DNA from: Molanna angustata
Lineage: Eukaryota > Arthropoda > Insecta > Trichoptera > Molannidae
NCBI GenBank assembly: GCA_963576475.1
Contig: OY754968.1
Span: 18,939,234 to 19,003,233, forward strand
Length of the DNA stretch: 64,000 nucleotides
Direction of reading: 5' to 3'
Each line of letters begins with the position of its first letter. Within the stretch, counting starts at the first letter, position 1. Under the pieces are notes generated by a model. That model was given only the letters and a program-made list of their open reading frames with translations, was not told the origin of the DNA and searched no databases. Of the stretch, positions 1 to 10,599 are shown piece by piece. Both the position numbers and the translations under genes were made by a program.

Positions 1-71
1 CCATCGACCGGCGTGTCGAGACGTGTCGAGGCATTTCATTCAATTATAATTATCGTAAAATAACACGAACC

Positions 72-185
72 ATACTTCTGGGTGCGCAGAACGAAAATTA
101 GTGTCTTTTTGCTTGGTTGGCATACGTGCGAATCTCCCCTGGCTCCACGGTGAAATGGTGAAATGGCTCAAGAAGTTTGACGAAA
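72..185 (+). repeat. Direct repeat pair, copy 1 (second copy 1047-1172)
   Basis: A block of about 110 bases running from 'gggtgcgcagaacgaaaat' to 'ctcaagaagtttgac' recurs, diverged, at 1047-1172 (gggtgtgcagagctcaaaat ... cttgagaagtttataac). No coding signal is seen. It is probably part of an old dispersed element. The stretch 186-1046 between the copies is AT-rich and holds nothing I can identify. Confidence 0.5.
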
Positions 186-1234
186 ACTATACCTAATCAT
201 TATTTCCAGCCCAGAGTAGGTATAATATATTTTCAAAAAACTCGCAATATTTTTAGAATTCCGGACAATTTTCACATAATCAGCGAAATAGAAACAAATT
301 AGTTGTGTAAGTAATGAAATATATTATTATTGGCAAGAAGAAGTAAATATTATTTATAACCAATTAAGTACCTATGTATTTTGTTTATCAACTTCCGTAT
401 GTATAAGGTAGGTACCCGAAAGTTTGAAAGTTCAAAGTTCTACTTCTACGTACTGCAGGGCTGCCAACTAATAAAAAAGTTTACCCTTAAACACAAGTCC
501 AAAAACCCCTAAATTAATTAAAAATATCTAAAAGAGCTACCTATGTATACTCAACTATAAAATATTCTTTATTTTCAAAATATTGAATACCTATTTCGAA
601 TAATGTCTCTGTTTATATGTTCAAAAGGTTTCAAAACTTTTTAACGGATTAAATGCTTTGCATGATACGCAATTTCGTTGCAAAAAGAATCGGACCATCA
701 TTATACTTTGTAGAATTTCAATAAAGTAACTATTTTCATACAATATTATATAATTCTTTAATATGCATACAGCAGCATTGTATTATCAGTACATTTTTAA
801 CCTATCACATAAAACTGATGGAAACTTAGCTTTAAAAATATAAGGCCCCTAAAAATAACATTCCGAATTTTGGCATTCCTGATTTACATACTTTACAGGA
901 GTTACCCCTAATAGTAGGTATGTTAGATTTCATTTCTTTTTCAAAAGTGATATTTTGTTAATACATGTAATATAACCTATCCATATTTTTTTATCGTCAT
1001 CATCCCAAGACGAGAGAAATCAAAGTACTTAATATGTATAAATTATCGCAACTTGAACCAGACTTTCGGGTGTGCAGAGCTCAAAATCGTGTATTTTTGT
1101 TTGGTTGTTATAATATAACTATATGTCCAAATCGCCCCCCTCGTCGGTGAAATAGCTTGAGAAGTTTATAACTACAACTACATCTACTGTAATGTTGATA
1201 GATCGATTAAAAGACAATAATTATTGGTAAATAA

Positions 1235-2075
1235 TTTGAAAGATCGCGCATAGGCTGTCTAGAATAATTTATAACAGTTGGTTGTATTTTTCTATGAATT
1301 AAAAAATATAGGTTACATTTAATTATTTGTTCATCGTAATGCGGTAGAAGTGCCGAAAATTATCAATTTATTTGTCGATTACTGAAAAGTAATAACCGAT
1401 TTCTGTTTTACTTTCGATAACTGTATATTATTCACGTAAATAACTAATAGATTTACTCTAAAATTCACTATAACAACTGGTTTATAGATTTAAAAATATA
1501 GGTTACTTTTAATTTGTTCATCTTAATGCCATCGTCATGCGGAAGTTGTTCGGAAATTTGTCAAGTAATAACAGTGATACATATCACTGAGTAATAACCA
1601 ATATCTGTTTTATTTTCGATAAGTGTATGTTATTCTTGTGAATAACTAAGATTTACTCTGAAATAATTCACTATAACAACTGGTTTATAGATTTGAAAAT
1701 ATAGGTTACTTTTAATTTGTTCATCGTTATGCGGAAGTTGTTCCGAAATTTGTCAAGTAATAACCAATATCTGTTTTATTTTCGATAAGTGTATGTTATT
1801 CTCGTGAATAACTAAGATTTACTCTGAAGTAATTCACTATAACAACTGGTTTAAAGATTTAAAAATATAGGTTATGCGGAAGTTATTCCGAAAATTGTCA
1901 AGTAATAACCAATTTCTGTTTTATTTTTGATAAATGTATGTTATTCGCGTAAATAACTAAAAGATTTACTCTGAAATAATTCAATATAGCTGTATTCATA
2001 ATAGCTGGTTCATAAATTTAAAAATATAGGCTACATTTAATTTGTTCATCGTAATAACGCAAAAACAACTTAAAT
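1235..2075 (+). repeat. Degenerate tandem array, about 160-200 bp unit, five copies
   Basis: The marker 'caactggtttatagattt' (or close variants) starts near 1274, 1474, 1677, 1843 and 2002. Each is followed by 'aaaatataggtta', 'ttaatttgttcatc', 'atgcggaagttgtt' and 'aagtaataaccaatt'. Spacing falls from about 200 to about 160 bases because the later units lack an internal piece. It is non-coding and satellite-like, and sits just downstream of the visible homeobox exon (on the minus strand). Confidence 0.75.
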
Positions 2076-2216
2076 TTTCAAAATAAACTTTTTTTTACTT
2101 TTATGAAAATTGATATTATTTATTTAGCCCTGTATCTTTGGTTGATTAGTTAGATATCTAACAAACTGAACAAGGTTCAAGATATACTTTTAATAAAATA
2201 ATAATGAAGATGTTAC

Positions 2217-2376
2217 CTGAATGTATGTCAGACCAGTCTCCACAGCTAAAAGCTTCTTTTCTTCTCGATTTGGGTACGGATTATCTCTCCGACGGATCAG
2301 CCATTCCTTCAAAAATCTCTTTATCTCAGGAGTAAATAGTCTCTTTGCTGGTCGTTGTCCAACAGCAAACGACTTT
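2217..2376 (-). CDS. Homeobox exon: helices 1-2 of a TALE homeodomain
   Basis: This 160-base internal exon is bounded by acceptor ...ATTTTGCAG (AG at 2378-2377) and donor GTAACATC (starting 2216). It begins at codon position 3 and ends at a codon boundary after YIQ. It encodes basic residues RPAKR ahead of helix 1, then the PYP loop and helix 2. The reading frame continues open upstream of the acceptor by chance, which would mislead a simple ORF-based start call. Confidence 0.85.
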
Positions 2377-4008
2377 CTGCAAAATACGAATTTATTAAAA
2401 AAATCTTTTTGGTTTTGCAAGTTTTTATGAGAAAAAAAAATGTTTAGTTCGGAAAAAATAATCATCAAGTAAATTATCAATTTACTTTAATTTAAAAATA
2501 CATACATACATACCATCACGCCATGTCCCTTACGGGGTAAGTAGAGAGAACCGAGCGCCATACTTCTCTATTTTTGCACACATTTCTGGCATCCTTTACA
2601 TCCATGCATCGTCTCATACATGCTCGTCGATTGTTCAAATTTTTTGTGTTTCCTTTTTCAAAATATCAATATTTAAAAATAACCAGTAAAATATATTATT
2701 CCTATTTTCCTCCTCATTCCCTTCCCTATAAAACTGATATTACAACATTAATATATCAGAGAGCAACACAACATTAAAAACTATCAGCGCCCTTGGTATG
2801 ATCTCGAATCATTAAACGGCGCTGTACAAATAACTTATTATTATTATTACAATTTACAGACAATTGATTATTTCTGTAAACTTATTTGGTCCTCAAATGG
2901 AGTATTTTATTTTATTTTACCAAGAACAGCACACAGTACATGCATACAATTATTAAAATTAAATAAATAAAAATACAAAAATAACATGTACCTCTTACGT
3001 ACTATACCTAATATCAAAATAATACAACAAAAAAGTGTGAATTAGTGTGGGTGCGCGCGTATTGTATTACTTGTTATTAAGACTGTATGTTTACAAAATA
3101 AAATAAAAAATATACTATGTTTACTATGTCAAAATATAATATTTATATACCTAAGTATTATACAATTATAAAAATATAATTCATAATGTTTGGTTATAAA
3201 AATCATATCAATCAACATATTTTATTAAAATCTTTTTTTAAATATTATAAAATTGATATTTTTAAATCGGTATTAAAGTATTTGGTACTAGGTATGAAAA
3301 TATTAAAAAAGGATAAAAAATAAAAGTATGAAGATAATTATTTTTTTTCTTTTTCTATAACGAAACATAAAACAAGCACAGTTTTATGTTGGATAGAAAG
3401 TACCTAATTTTGTGTATCTATCAGTGATATTTTTAGACAAAATACGATTTGATTAATCTTTATTTGAACGAATAAAATAAAAAAAAAAAAACACTGTTTA
3501 GTAAGAAGTATGTATGTATATATAAAAACATAATATAAACATGTTACGTAAGGATAACTATAGGTATAAACATTTTCGGTTAATTCGTTATTATTGTTAT
3601 TTATTTTATTTTATTTTATTTTATACAAAGTATACAAACAATAACTGGACAAAATATACAGGTGATACAAATATAAAAAAAAATTAGCATGCCCAGCATC
3701 ACTTATATTTAACATCTAGAATAACAAATTTAAAAATTAGTTAGAAAATCAAAAATTGTGCAAATAAAATAACATGCCAACACACTACAAAAGATTCTCA
3801 GTTATGCAGACACACATGATTATTGAACGCAAGACTTTTAATAAAAAAATGTAATATAAATATTAGTGTTAATTCACAACGTACCAGGTATTAATTTGCA
3901 AACGGTGTGCAAACTGTCCATGCGTATCGTCACAAACCTTGAATATCTTCTATTCCTCACGGGACGTAATGACTTTCCACCGACAGTCTTGGAAAAACTT
4001 TCGTCCAT
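2217..4008 (-). CDS. TALE-type homeodomain protein, 5' part of gene (join of two exons, incomplete at left edge)
   Basis: Gene model on the minus strand: exon 4008-3938, intron 3937-2377, exon 2376-2217, then further exons outside the window. It would be a nuclear DNA-binding transcription factor. The first exon gives 23 codons plus two bases from an ATG (MDESFSKTVGG...). The second adds one base plus 53 codons, so the split codon reads Arg and the frame stays open for 77 residues. The second exon encodes homeodomain helices 1 and 2: FTPEIKRFLKEWL, the PYP loop in RRRDNPYPNREEKK, then AVETGLTYIQ. PYP marks the TALE three-residue extension. Splice signals are good: donor AAG|GTTTGT, acceptor TTTTGCAG, donor CAG|GTAAC. 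Helix 3 (usually NWF..) is not in the window. Closest recalled relatives are the CG11617/Mohawk/anomalous-homeobox-like proteins, but exact family is uncertain. The homeodomain call is firm; the start codon is inferred. Confidence 0.75.
2503..2640 (-). mobile_element. LINE 3'-end fragment (TGATGGTATG-tail family)
   Basis: Read on the minus strand, this ends in 'gcgtgatggtatgtatg' after a stretch matching 'gttctctctacttacc'. The same tail occurs at 8695-8795, 31425-31470, 34095-34545, 46493-46555 and 54765-55105, some with the RT C-terminus still attached. It is a 5'-truncated non-LTR retrotransposon copy lying in the first intron of the homeobox gene. Confidence 0.65.
2786..2860 (+). mobile_element. 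L2/CR1-like LINE 3' tail
   Basis: The sequence 'cagcgcccttggtatgatc' ... 'aacggcgctgtacaaata' followed by (TTA)n matches the 3' tail of the longer L2/CR1-like copy at 44936-45865. GGCGCTRTACAAATA followed by a triplet run is a usual L2-clade terminus. Only the tail is present. Confidence 0.6.
2861..3890. other. Homeobox intron, AT-rich, nothing identified
   Basis: About 1 kb of very AT-rich sequence with homopolymer and TTTTATTTTA runs (near 3601-3625). No open frame, repeat family or RNA signal is supported here. Confidence 0.6.
3938..4008 (-). CDS. First coding exon of the homeobox gene
   Basis: ATG at 4008-4006 opens 23 codons (start MDESFSKTVGGKSL, end RNRRYS) and two bases, ending at donor AAG|GTTTGTGACG. 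Its phase exactly complements that of the homeobox exon at 2376-2217. The peptide is short, basic and has no domain of its own, as is common for the N-terminus of homeodomain proteins. Support is splice phase and donor quality; there is no homology evidence for this piece. Confidence 0.6.
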
Positions 4009-4814
4009 CGCGAGGAACTTGTATAGATGTAGATGTTAGGATTTACCGATATATACATTAACTACACCATTACACCATTTTTCTTTATCCTTTTGTGGAC
4101 AAAAGTGGATGCAGCGCGTCACGTGTGTCGCCTCCGGCAAGGATTCATATCTTGTAATACTGCTGCTGGGACAATCGGTGTCGCAGCCGGCGAACTAGGC
4201 TCTCAGCAGGGGATGTCCTGAAACAGAAAATACTTGTCCTATTAATAGAAACGACCGTGTAAAGTGTTTTATTTTTTATTATTATTTCAATCAGAAATAG
4301 TTTGAAAAACATGAAACATTGTTCCACGCTACAAAACTACAGAAATGGATTATACTGACGTAATTACAACATGGCTACCGCGTCACGAAAATTGTTCTTG
4401 TTATTTGGTTTTGCGACTATAGGACGGTCTAAGTCAATTATGTAATTATCACGATAAACCAATCGTACTCGTACGTCGATAATCCAGACAGATTAGATTT
4501 AATTCAAACTATATTTGGACCTATAAAACGAAAACATCGTTTTCGTTCGATGCACGCGTGCACTTTCACTTATGTTTGATATTTGTCTAATTCGACGACA
4601 GAGGAAAATGCGAGCCCCGGCGGAGTGCGCACTATTTGAGAGGATTTGTAAAATATAATATTTTGTATGAAAACAAGGTACTCAGATAAAGAACTCACCT
4701 GTCGATTAAGTAAGGAAGGTGACGATGACAGTGCCGGCAGAGAATGCACGGCGACTTGTTGCAGTGGTGAGGGCTGGCGACGCCTGGCGTCACGACGCCG
4801 AAACATTGTTTCAT
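4009..4814 (-). other. Candidate 5' leader exons of the homeobox gene, with an upstream ORF
   Basis: A textbook donor CAG|GTGAGT (exon ends at 4699) and a textbook acceptor TTTTCTGTTTCAG (exon starts at 4217) flank a 478-base intron on the minus strand. The exon sequences are clearly GC-richer than their surroundings. If spliced, an ATG at 4814 opens a 62-residue ORF (38 codons plus two bases, then 24 codons to TGA at 4147-4145). It has an odd Cys/His cluster (PCILCRHCHRH) and a basic tail (LVRRLRHRL). I recognise no family. The exon probably reads on towards the ATG at 4008, making this an upstream ORF in the 5' leader; a separate small gene is the alternative. Confidence 0.35.
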
Positions 4815-4944
4815 TACACAGCGTGATACATGGAAAATATGCAGAGGCGGCATTCCCTATGTGTCTAAATGAACGCTTTTCAGGAAGTCATAAACAGGAT
4901 CATCACAAAAGTATGTTTCAATAATAATTACATGTTTCATTAAT

Positions 4945-5075
4945 TCATTCATACCATAACGGCATATCCCACAACATGGGATAACCAGCGACAGGTGTGC
5001 GTGTATATTACCACACACCAGTCTCGTATTGCTCAAAAAAGCACTACATTCAGAATGGGTGGTGAATCTCATTAC
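4945..5075 (+). repeat. Dispersed repeat 'C' (four copies in window)
   Basis: A block of about 130 bases with landmarks 'atcccacaa.atgggataac', 'gcgacaggtgtgcg' and 'accagtctcgt' recurs at 36525-36665, inverted at 51500-51640, and as a fragment at 51965-52030. The copies are diverged and lack a clear end structure. It is probably a SINE or short LINE tail. Confidence 0.55.
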
Positions 5076-5551
5076 TGAATTATGTGAATTATCCTTCTAT
5101 TAAACAAGGTATTGACATAATCAGATATAATATGTCCTTGTAATTTTTAATTGAAATATATGTCATTACAATTTATTAAAATAAAGAAATATCATTTCTT
5201 TATTCAGCATACATTCGACCACACAGAGTATTACACCCCAATGTGGACAGCCAATTATACTAATAAAAGCAGATTAGGATGAGTTAAAAAAAAAGTTTGT
5301 ACACATTAATTTCAAACTTAACTTACAATTTCCATCTTATCAAGAATCGGTTTCATTTAATAAACTCATTACTCTCGAAAACCGACGCATCTTATTTGAT
5401 GAATCATTGCTGTATATGTAAAATAATGAACAACTACATTGGTTCTCCTGATGTTGTGAAATTAGTTGTATTAAGTGCCCCAATAAAAATGATCAGAAGA
5501 CTTGAACTGTTTCATGTTCCATTATATAACTGGAAACATTCCAAAATTAAA

Positions 5552-5830
5552 CTAGTGCCGGTTGATTGAGTGGTAGCCTTATACGGCAGACATCTTGTCC
5601 TTCCTACTCCTTCATCTCAAATCAAAATCCTCTACACATTACTCTGTTGTTTTATTTGTTATTTTTATTATGATATGTCCTGTATTTTTTTTTGTTTAAT
5701 TCTAATATATTTTAAAACGTTTTTCTTTTCTGTTTATTTTATTTTGTTTGTTGATCATGTTGTTTCAATTTGTGGATATTATAGATGTTTTGTCGCTGTT
5801 TACTATTCCAAATAGGTATATAAATAAAAC
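5552..5830 (+). repeat. Dispersed repeat 'D', copy 1
   Basis: Starts 'ccggttgattgagtggtag', continues 'cttcctactccttcatctc', 'caaatcaaaatcctctacac', and ends 'gatcatgttgtttcaatttg' ... 'tgtcgctgtttactattcca'. The same landmarks occur in order at 44208-44830. The tail of A-rich 'aaataaataaa' character and the tRNA-like head ('tgattgagtggtag') suggest a SINE or LINE 3' unit. Confidence 0.55.
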
Positions 5831-6004
5831 AAAAAAAAAAACAAATAAATAAATGAATGGACAAATGAACGAACGAATGAATGAATAAGTTAGTGAGAAA
5901 CAAACAAATAAATAAATATTGGAAATGCCTTTTGGCAATCAACTCGCCACTTGCGCAGGGTGGTAGGAAGTGTTTATTATTTATATATTTTATTTAATCT
6001 TGTG

Positions 6005-6345
6005 ATTAAAATTTTTACTTGAAGGAAAGAATGTGATAAATTACAATTAGCCATCGAAATGAGAATGCTGGGTATTTCGTTAAGAGATAGAAAAACTAAC
6101 TTGTGGATAAGAGTGAAAACCAAAGAAATCGACATTGTCCAAAAGGTTGCCACGCAGAAGTGGAGCTGGGCAAGGCATTTTGCCCGAACCACAGACTCCA
6201 GATGGACTAAGAATGTGCTGGAATGGCGACCTAGATCGGGCAAAAGAAATGTTGGAAGATCAGGTGGTCTGAAGATATTAGATAAGTGACTGGATGCGGT
6301 GTGCCCAGATAGGGAGCTGTGGAGTTCTTTCCAAATCTATCTAAA
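6005..6345 (+). pseudogene. Non-LTR retrotransposon RT C-terminus, degenerate
   Basis: From about 6030 the plus strand reads a classic LINE tail: RMLGISLRDRKTN, then DIVQKVATQKWSWARHFAR, TDSRWTKNVLEWRPRSGKR and VGRSGG. After the stop at 6287-6289 the frame carries on as DAVCPDRELWSS. This post-RT region (I..R....WAGHIAR..D.RW..KVLEWRPR.GKR..GRP) is common in arthropod LINEs. 5'-truncated, not a host gene. Confidence 0.85.
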
Positions 6346-6880
6346 TATGTTTTTGACATGTCGTTTATTCCAAAAGAATATGTCAATATCGGTATAATAG
6401 ACCATGTATTATTAATAGATTTTGTTAGCTTTACTTTTTAGCTGAGGGATTGCATTTTAATATTTTCGTAATCCTATCTTTACATTTTATATTAATATTT
6501 TTTTTTATTTTAGTATGATAGGTAACCTAAATATTTATAAACCTTCAACCCTTTCAAACTACCTTTTTTAAAAATTTTCTGTTTATTTTCACCCATTTAA
6601 AATATTTTTCCTTTTTGAATAATGCAATGTTTTGCATTTATGTAACACCAGAAAACGTTTTGATTACCCTAATCATTTTTTTCAATTCTTGATCTGATTT
6701 ATCCTAAACTTTTATGTCATCCATTATATAAGTGCAAAATGTAAATATTGGCCCGTGTGAATATTAATAGGAGAACGATATGTTCTCATAAAAATAAATA
6801 TTTCAACTTCGTCTCTATTTAAGCTTTTCAAAAAATATTATTGACTTCCGACGGGGAAAAAATCTAAATTTGAAGTATAT

Positions 6881-7110
6881 GCGTGCGATCGTGGCTCAGT
6901 TGGTTAGGTATCTGACTGCTGATCCAAGGGTTTCGGGTTCGATTCCCGGTGAAGACTCAGTTTTTAATCGTGTGTTCTGTCTGGATCTGTGAGACGGTTA
7001 ACACCGTAAGTCTCGATAATGTGTCAACTTGTTATTGGGTGCGTGTTAAATTAATATTTGACATGGTACCTGTTAGTTGCCCGAGAAGTAAAGTAAAATA
7101 AAATATTTTA
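6881..7110 (+). mobile_element. tRNA-derived SINE, family A, full-length copy
   Basis: The head has a perfect pol III A box TGGCTCAGTTGG (6892-6903) and B box GGTTCGATTCC (6936-6946), spaced as in a tRNA. The body contains 'gttattgggtgcgtgtta', 'aatatttgacatgg' and 'cctgttagttgcccgagaag', with an A-rich tail after 7090. Related copies: minus-strand 33780-33980 (with head), minus-strand 32984-33150 (headless), and tail-only copies at 24893-24965 and 60478-60555. Confidence 0.85.
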
Positions 7111-7124
7111 AATTCGTCAAAGCT

Positions 7125-7445
7125 ATCTAAGTAGGTACCACTGTCAAATATACCTTCATTAACATCACTGAAAAGGGAAAAAAATCAGAGTAATTAAAAA
7201 AAAACCGACTCCAAAAACAGCTATGCATTAAAAAGTATAAAATAATGGCCCAATTTAATTAATAATCACGTTAATTTTACAATCAAACATATGACTAAAA
7301 AACACAAAGGTTGCAAAATATTTATTTAGGTACATCAAATCACTTCGAAATTGGCGCCAAATACAAACATACCTACGATCCGTAGAGTGAGTTCCATAAA
7401 ATGTTTGTTTGGAGCCGACTTCAAAAAGTGATTTGATGTAAATTC
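7125..7445 (+). repeat. Dispersed repeat 'E', copy 1 (copy 2 at 11605-11952)
   Basis: About 320 bases shared with 11605-11952 in the same orientation: 'ggtaccactgtcaaatatac', 'aaaaccgactccaaaaacag', 'catatgactaaaaaacaca', 'tgcaaaatatttattta' and 'tacgatccgtagag'. The ends 'catcaaatcacttcgaa' and 'cgacttcaaaaagtgatttgatg' are inverted relative to each other, so the 3' half (about 7335-7440) folds into a hairpin. 'AACCGACTCCAAAAAC' is a widespread lepidopteran repeat motif. Confidence 0.7.
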
Positions 7446-8190
7446 ATATTTTGTTTTTTGTTGAAGGGCGCTTCAGTAGTATACGCGGCTCTGCACAGAG
7501 GGCGCGTGACGAGATAGTCGCAATTTTATTTTGGTCCACCTCCCGCGCGGTTAGATACATCTCGCGTTGGTCCATAGCGTTGCTTCGTCTCTTCTTCATC
7601 TTGTCTCATTTTGTCTTGTGTTATCTGACGGCATCATCACGTTGTGCACGTAAATCATATTAATTCTTTGGAATTCAAATACATGTTGTCATTCTTTCTT
7701 TACACTCCAATTGACTGTGGACCAATTGGTTTGTTTCACATTTCACTAATATCAATGAAAATACTTGGAATCGATTTAGGCTAATAAATAAATGAGTTGT
7801 TATCAATATCAATGTAATTTGTATCCATTTTCAGTTTTCATATCATGTCATTAAGCGTATCTTTCTTTTCTCGACGGGTATCATGTACATTGTACATAGA
7901 GAGTGCACATAATATGAGATTCGTTGTGATGTGTTTGTGTGTACGCTGTATCCTTTTTGTATCCTATCTTCAGCTCAAACTACGAGTCCGATTGAGTTCA
8001 TATTGATATCACGTATATAAAGTACATAAACTTAGAGCTGATTGGTTTTCCATAGATATCCGTTAATTTCTTCTCTATGATTTCATCTGTCAAAACTTTC
8101 AAAATTCTCTCACGGTCTGGAATATCGAGATTTTATAAAATTGTTTGAATTTTTGTTAGAATAGAAATACACTTATCAAAAATAAATTCA
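7446..8190. other. Intergenic stretch, nothing firm
   Basis: Contains a short GC-richer patch (7470-7560) and a 'ttgtacatagagagtgcaca' motif at 7890 that is echoed near 8815 ('tagtgtacagagtgcacata'). No supported gene or RNA. Confidence 0.5.
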
Positions 8191-8198
8191 AAAATAAA

Positions 8199-8530
8199 CA
8201 AGTCTGGTCAACAGGCGAAATCAAATCCACCCATGTTTACCCTTATCATGGATATAATTATCATATGGAGTTCTATGACATCATAAGATATTATAGATCT
8301 CCAGAAGATAATTATATCCGTGATATGGATAAACACGGATGATTTTGATTTCGCTTGTTTTCCAACCGGCGAAATTAAAACCCTCACAATTACCCATATC
8401 ATGGATATAATTATTATATGGAGTTGTATAATATCTTAAGATGTCATAGAACTCCATATGATAATAATATCCATGATATGGACAATCACGAGGGTTTTGA
8501 TTTCGCCGGTTGGACTAGACTTGCCCTCCA
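8199..8530 (+). mobile_element. Nested palindromic foldback element, two hairpins
   Basis: Outer arms 'caagtctggtcaacaggcga' (8199) and 'tcgccggttggactagacttg' type sequence (to 8523) are inverted. Inside lie two consecutive hairpins (about 8217-8350 and 8370-8505). Each is built from 'ccatatcatggatataatta' / 'catatggagtt' and its reverse complement, centred on sequences like 'atcttaagat'. A single-hairpin relative sits at 50829-51017. There is no coding capacity. The structure suggests a MITE or foldback element that can extrude a long stem. Confidence 0.75.
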
Positions 8531-8694
8531 GGGATTGTCAATCTTTATTGGAAAAAATCTATAGGTAAAAAAAAATTAAAAATAGTGTGAAATTTTATAT
8601 TTGTATGGTAAATGTATATAACAAAAGTAAACAAGCTCCTGTATGGGAAAATATTGTGTGTGTTTCTATAGCCAAGTAGATATTTTTTATTTAC

Positions 8695-8795
8695 TCTCCA
8701 TTACTATGAGTTAGAGAACCGAACATCACATTCTTCTATCTTGACACATACCCATCGCTTCATCAACATCTCTCAAGCAAATTTTCAACAGGTAC
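8695..8795 (-). mobile_element. LINE 3'-tail fragment
   Basis: The plus strand reads 'gagttagagaaccgaacatc' then 'cttctatcttgacacatac' and 'atcgcttcatcaac', matching the reverse complement of the 3' region of the LINE at 34095-34545. Short and diverged. Confidence 0.5.
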
Positions 8796-9118
8796 CTACT
8801 TATAATTTAGTGTACAGAGTGCACATAATATGAGTTTCGTGACAATATTTTTGTAGGTATGGTGTATTACGAAAACTTTTGTCCCCTAGTTAACTTATTA
8901 AAGAATCTAATTAAAATGTACTTTATCAAAATGCATTTAGGGATTTTCAACCTTTCAAGAAGAAAAATATACTTACTATGTAGTGGAGAGTTTGGTGTTG
9001 GCCACAACCAACTCGTTTTATAAATTTACTTGGTGCAATAATCAGTGTTAACATCAGATATATCAGCATGGCTGCAGTCTCTTATTTAAATAATAATATT
9101 TCTTTCAAATATTTTTAA

Positions 9119-10310
9119 GACTCGACTGAATGTGCAAAACGAAAACGAAGACTACACCGAGTAAGGAGAACTGAAACTATGACTCAACCGAGTGTGTAAG
9201 ATTGAAACCAAGACTATTGATTGTGCAAGACTAAAACCATGATTCGACTGAGTACTGAGTATAATATGAAAGACCAAAACCAAGACTCGGCCGAGTATGG
9301 AAGACTAAAACCAAAACTCGACAGAGTGTATGCAAGACTAAAACCATCACTCAACTGAGTATGTGAGACGAAAACCATGACTCGACTGAGTATAATATGT
9401 AAAATTAAAACCAAGACTCGACTAAGTATGGTGGACTGAAACCATGACTCGACTGAGTGTGTAAGACTGAAACCAAGAATCGACTGAGTATGCAAGACGA
9501 AAACCATGACTCGACTGAGTATAATATGTAAAATTAAAACCAAGACTCGACTAAGTATGGAGGACTGAAACCATGACTCGACTGAGTGTGTAAGACTGAA
9601 ACCAAGACTCGACTGAGTATGCAAGACGAAAACCATGACTCGACTGAGTATAATATGTAAAATTAAAACCAAGACTCGACTAAGTATGGAGGACTGAAAC
9701 CATGACTCGACTGAGTGTGTAAGACTGAAACCAAGACTCGACTGAGTATGCAAGACGAAAACCATGACTCGACTGAGTATAATATGTAAAATTAAAACCA
9801 AGACTCGACTAAGTATGGAGGACTGAAACCATGATTCGACTGAGTGTGTAAGACTGAAACCAAGACTCGACTGAGTATGCAAGACGAAAACCATGACTCG
9901 ACTGAGTATAATATGTAAAATTAAAACCAAGACTCGACTAAGTATGGAGGACTGAAACCATGACTCGACTGAGTGTGTAAGACTGAAACCAAGACTCGAC
10001 TGAGTATGCAAGACGAAAACCATGACTCGACTGAGTATAATATGTAAAATTAAAACCAAGACTCGACTAAGTATGGAGGACTGAAACCATGACTCGACTG
10101 AGTGTGTAAGACTGAAACCAAGACTCGACTGAGTATGCAAGACGAAAACCATGACTCGACTGAGTATAATAATATGTAAAACTAAAACCAAGACTCGACT
10201 GAATACATTATGTAAGACTAAAACCATGACAACTGAGTATGCAAGACAAAAAGCAAGACTCGACTGAATGTGCAAGACTAAAACCAATGTTATGTGAAAC
10301 CAAGACTACC
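9119..10310 (+). repeat. Higher-order tandem array, 129-bp unit of four ~32-bp monomers
   Basis: The marker 'tgcaagacgaaaaccatg' starts at 9491, 9620, 9749, 9878, 10007 and 10136: exactly 129 bases apart each time. Each unit holds four related monomers of 31, 36, 31 and 31 bases, each containing 'gactcgact.agta/g'. Outer copies (9119-9490, 10170-10310) are more diverged, as expected for arrays homogenised at the centre. As 129 is a multiple of three, the minus strand stays open for 357 codons with a 43-residue repeat; I treat that as a by-product, not a gene. Confidence 0.95.
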
Positions 10311-10599
10311 CCGGTTTTGGTCTTACATCTGTTCATCACTATTCTAACCTGGAAAAACGAGTTGTTTATGAAGAAACGTCGCTGTTTCAAAAGTATAGTG
10401 ACTTTATTTCACAAATTACGCTACTAAATTACTTTTCTTTGTATTAGGTATATCATAATATAATGTACGAGTCGTGAACTTATATTATAATGCATACACA
10501 AAGAAAATGAACAATATTCGTCATCTGTTTTTCGTAACAAAGTGTAGGTAAAACTTACACATAATACACATCTGCTTATAAAGTGGCGTTTTTTTTTTC

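Noticed and set aside
9214..10287. 357-codon minus-strand open frame with 43-residue repeats
   Set aside because: It is explained wholly by the 129-bp tandem period being divisible by three. There is no non-repetitive domain, no splice context and no signal peptide logic.
9491..10310. CRISPR-like regular spacing in the 129-bp array
   Set aside because: There are no unique spacers; all parts of the unit repeat. The DNA is eukaryotic.
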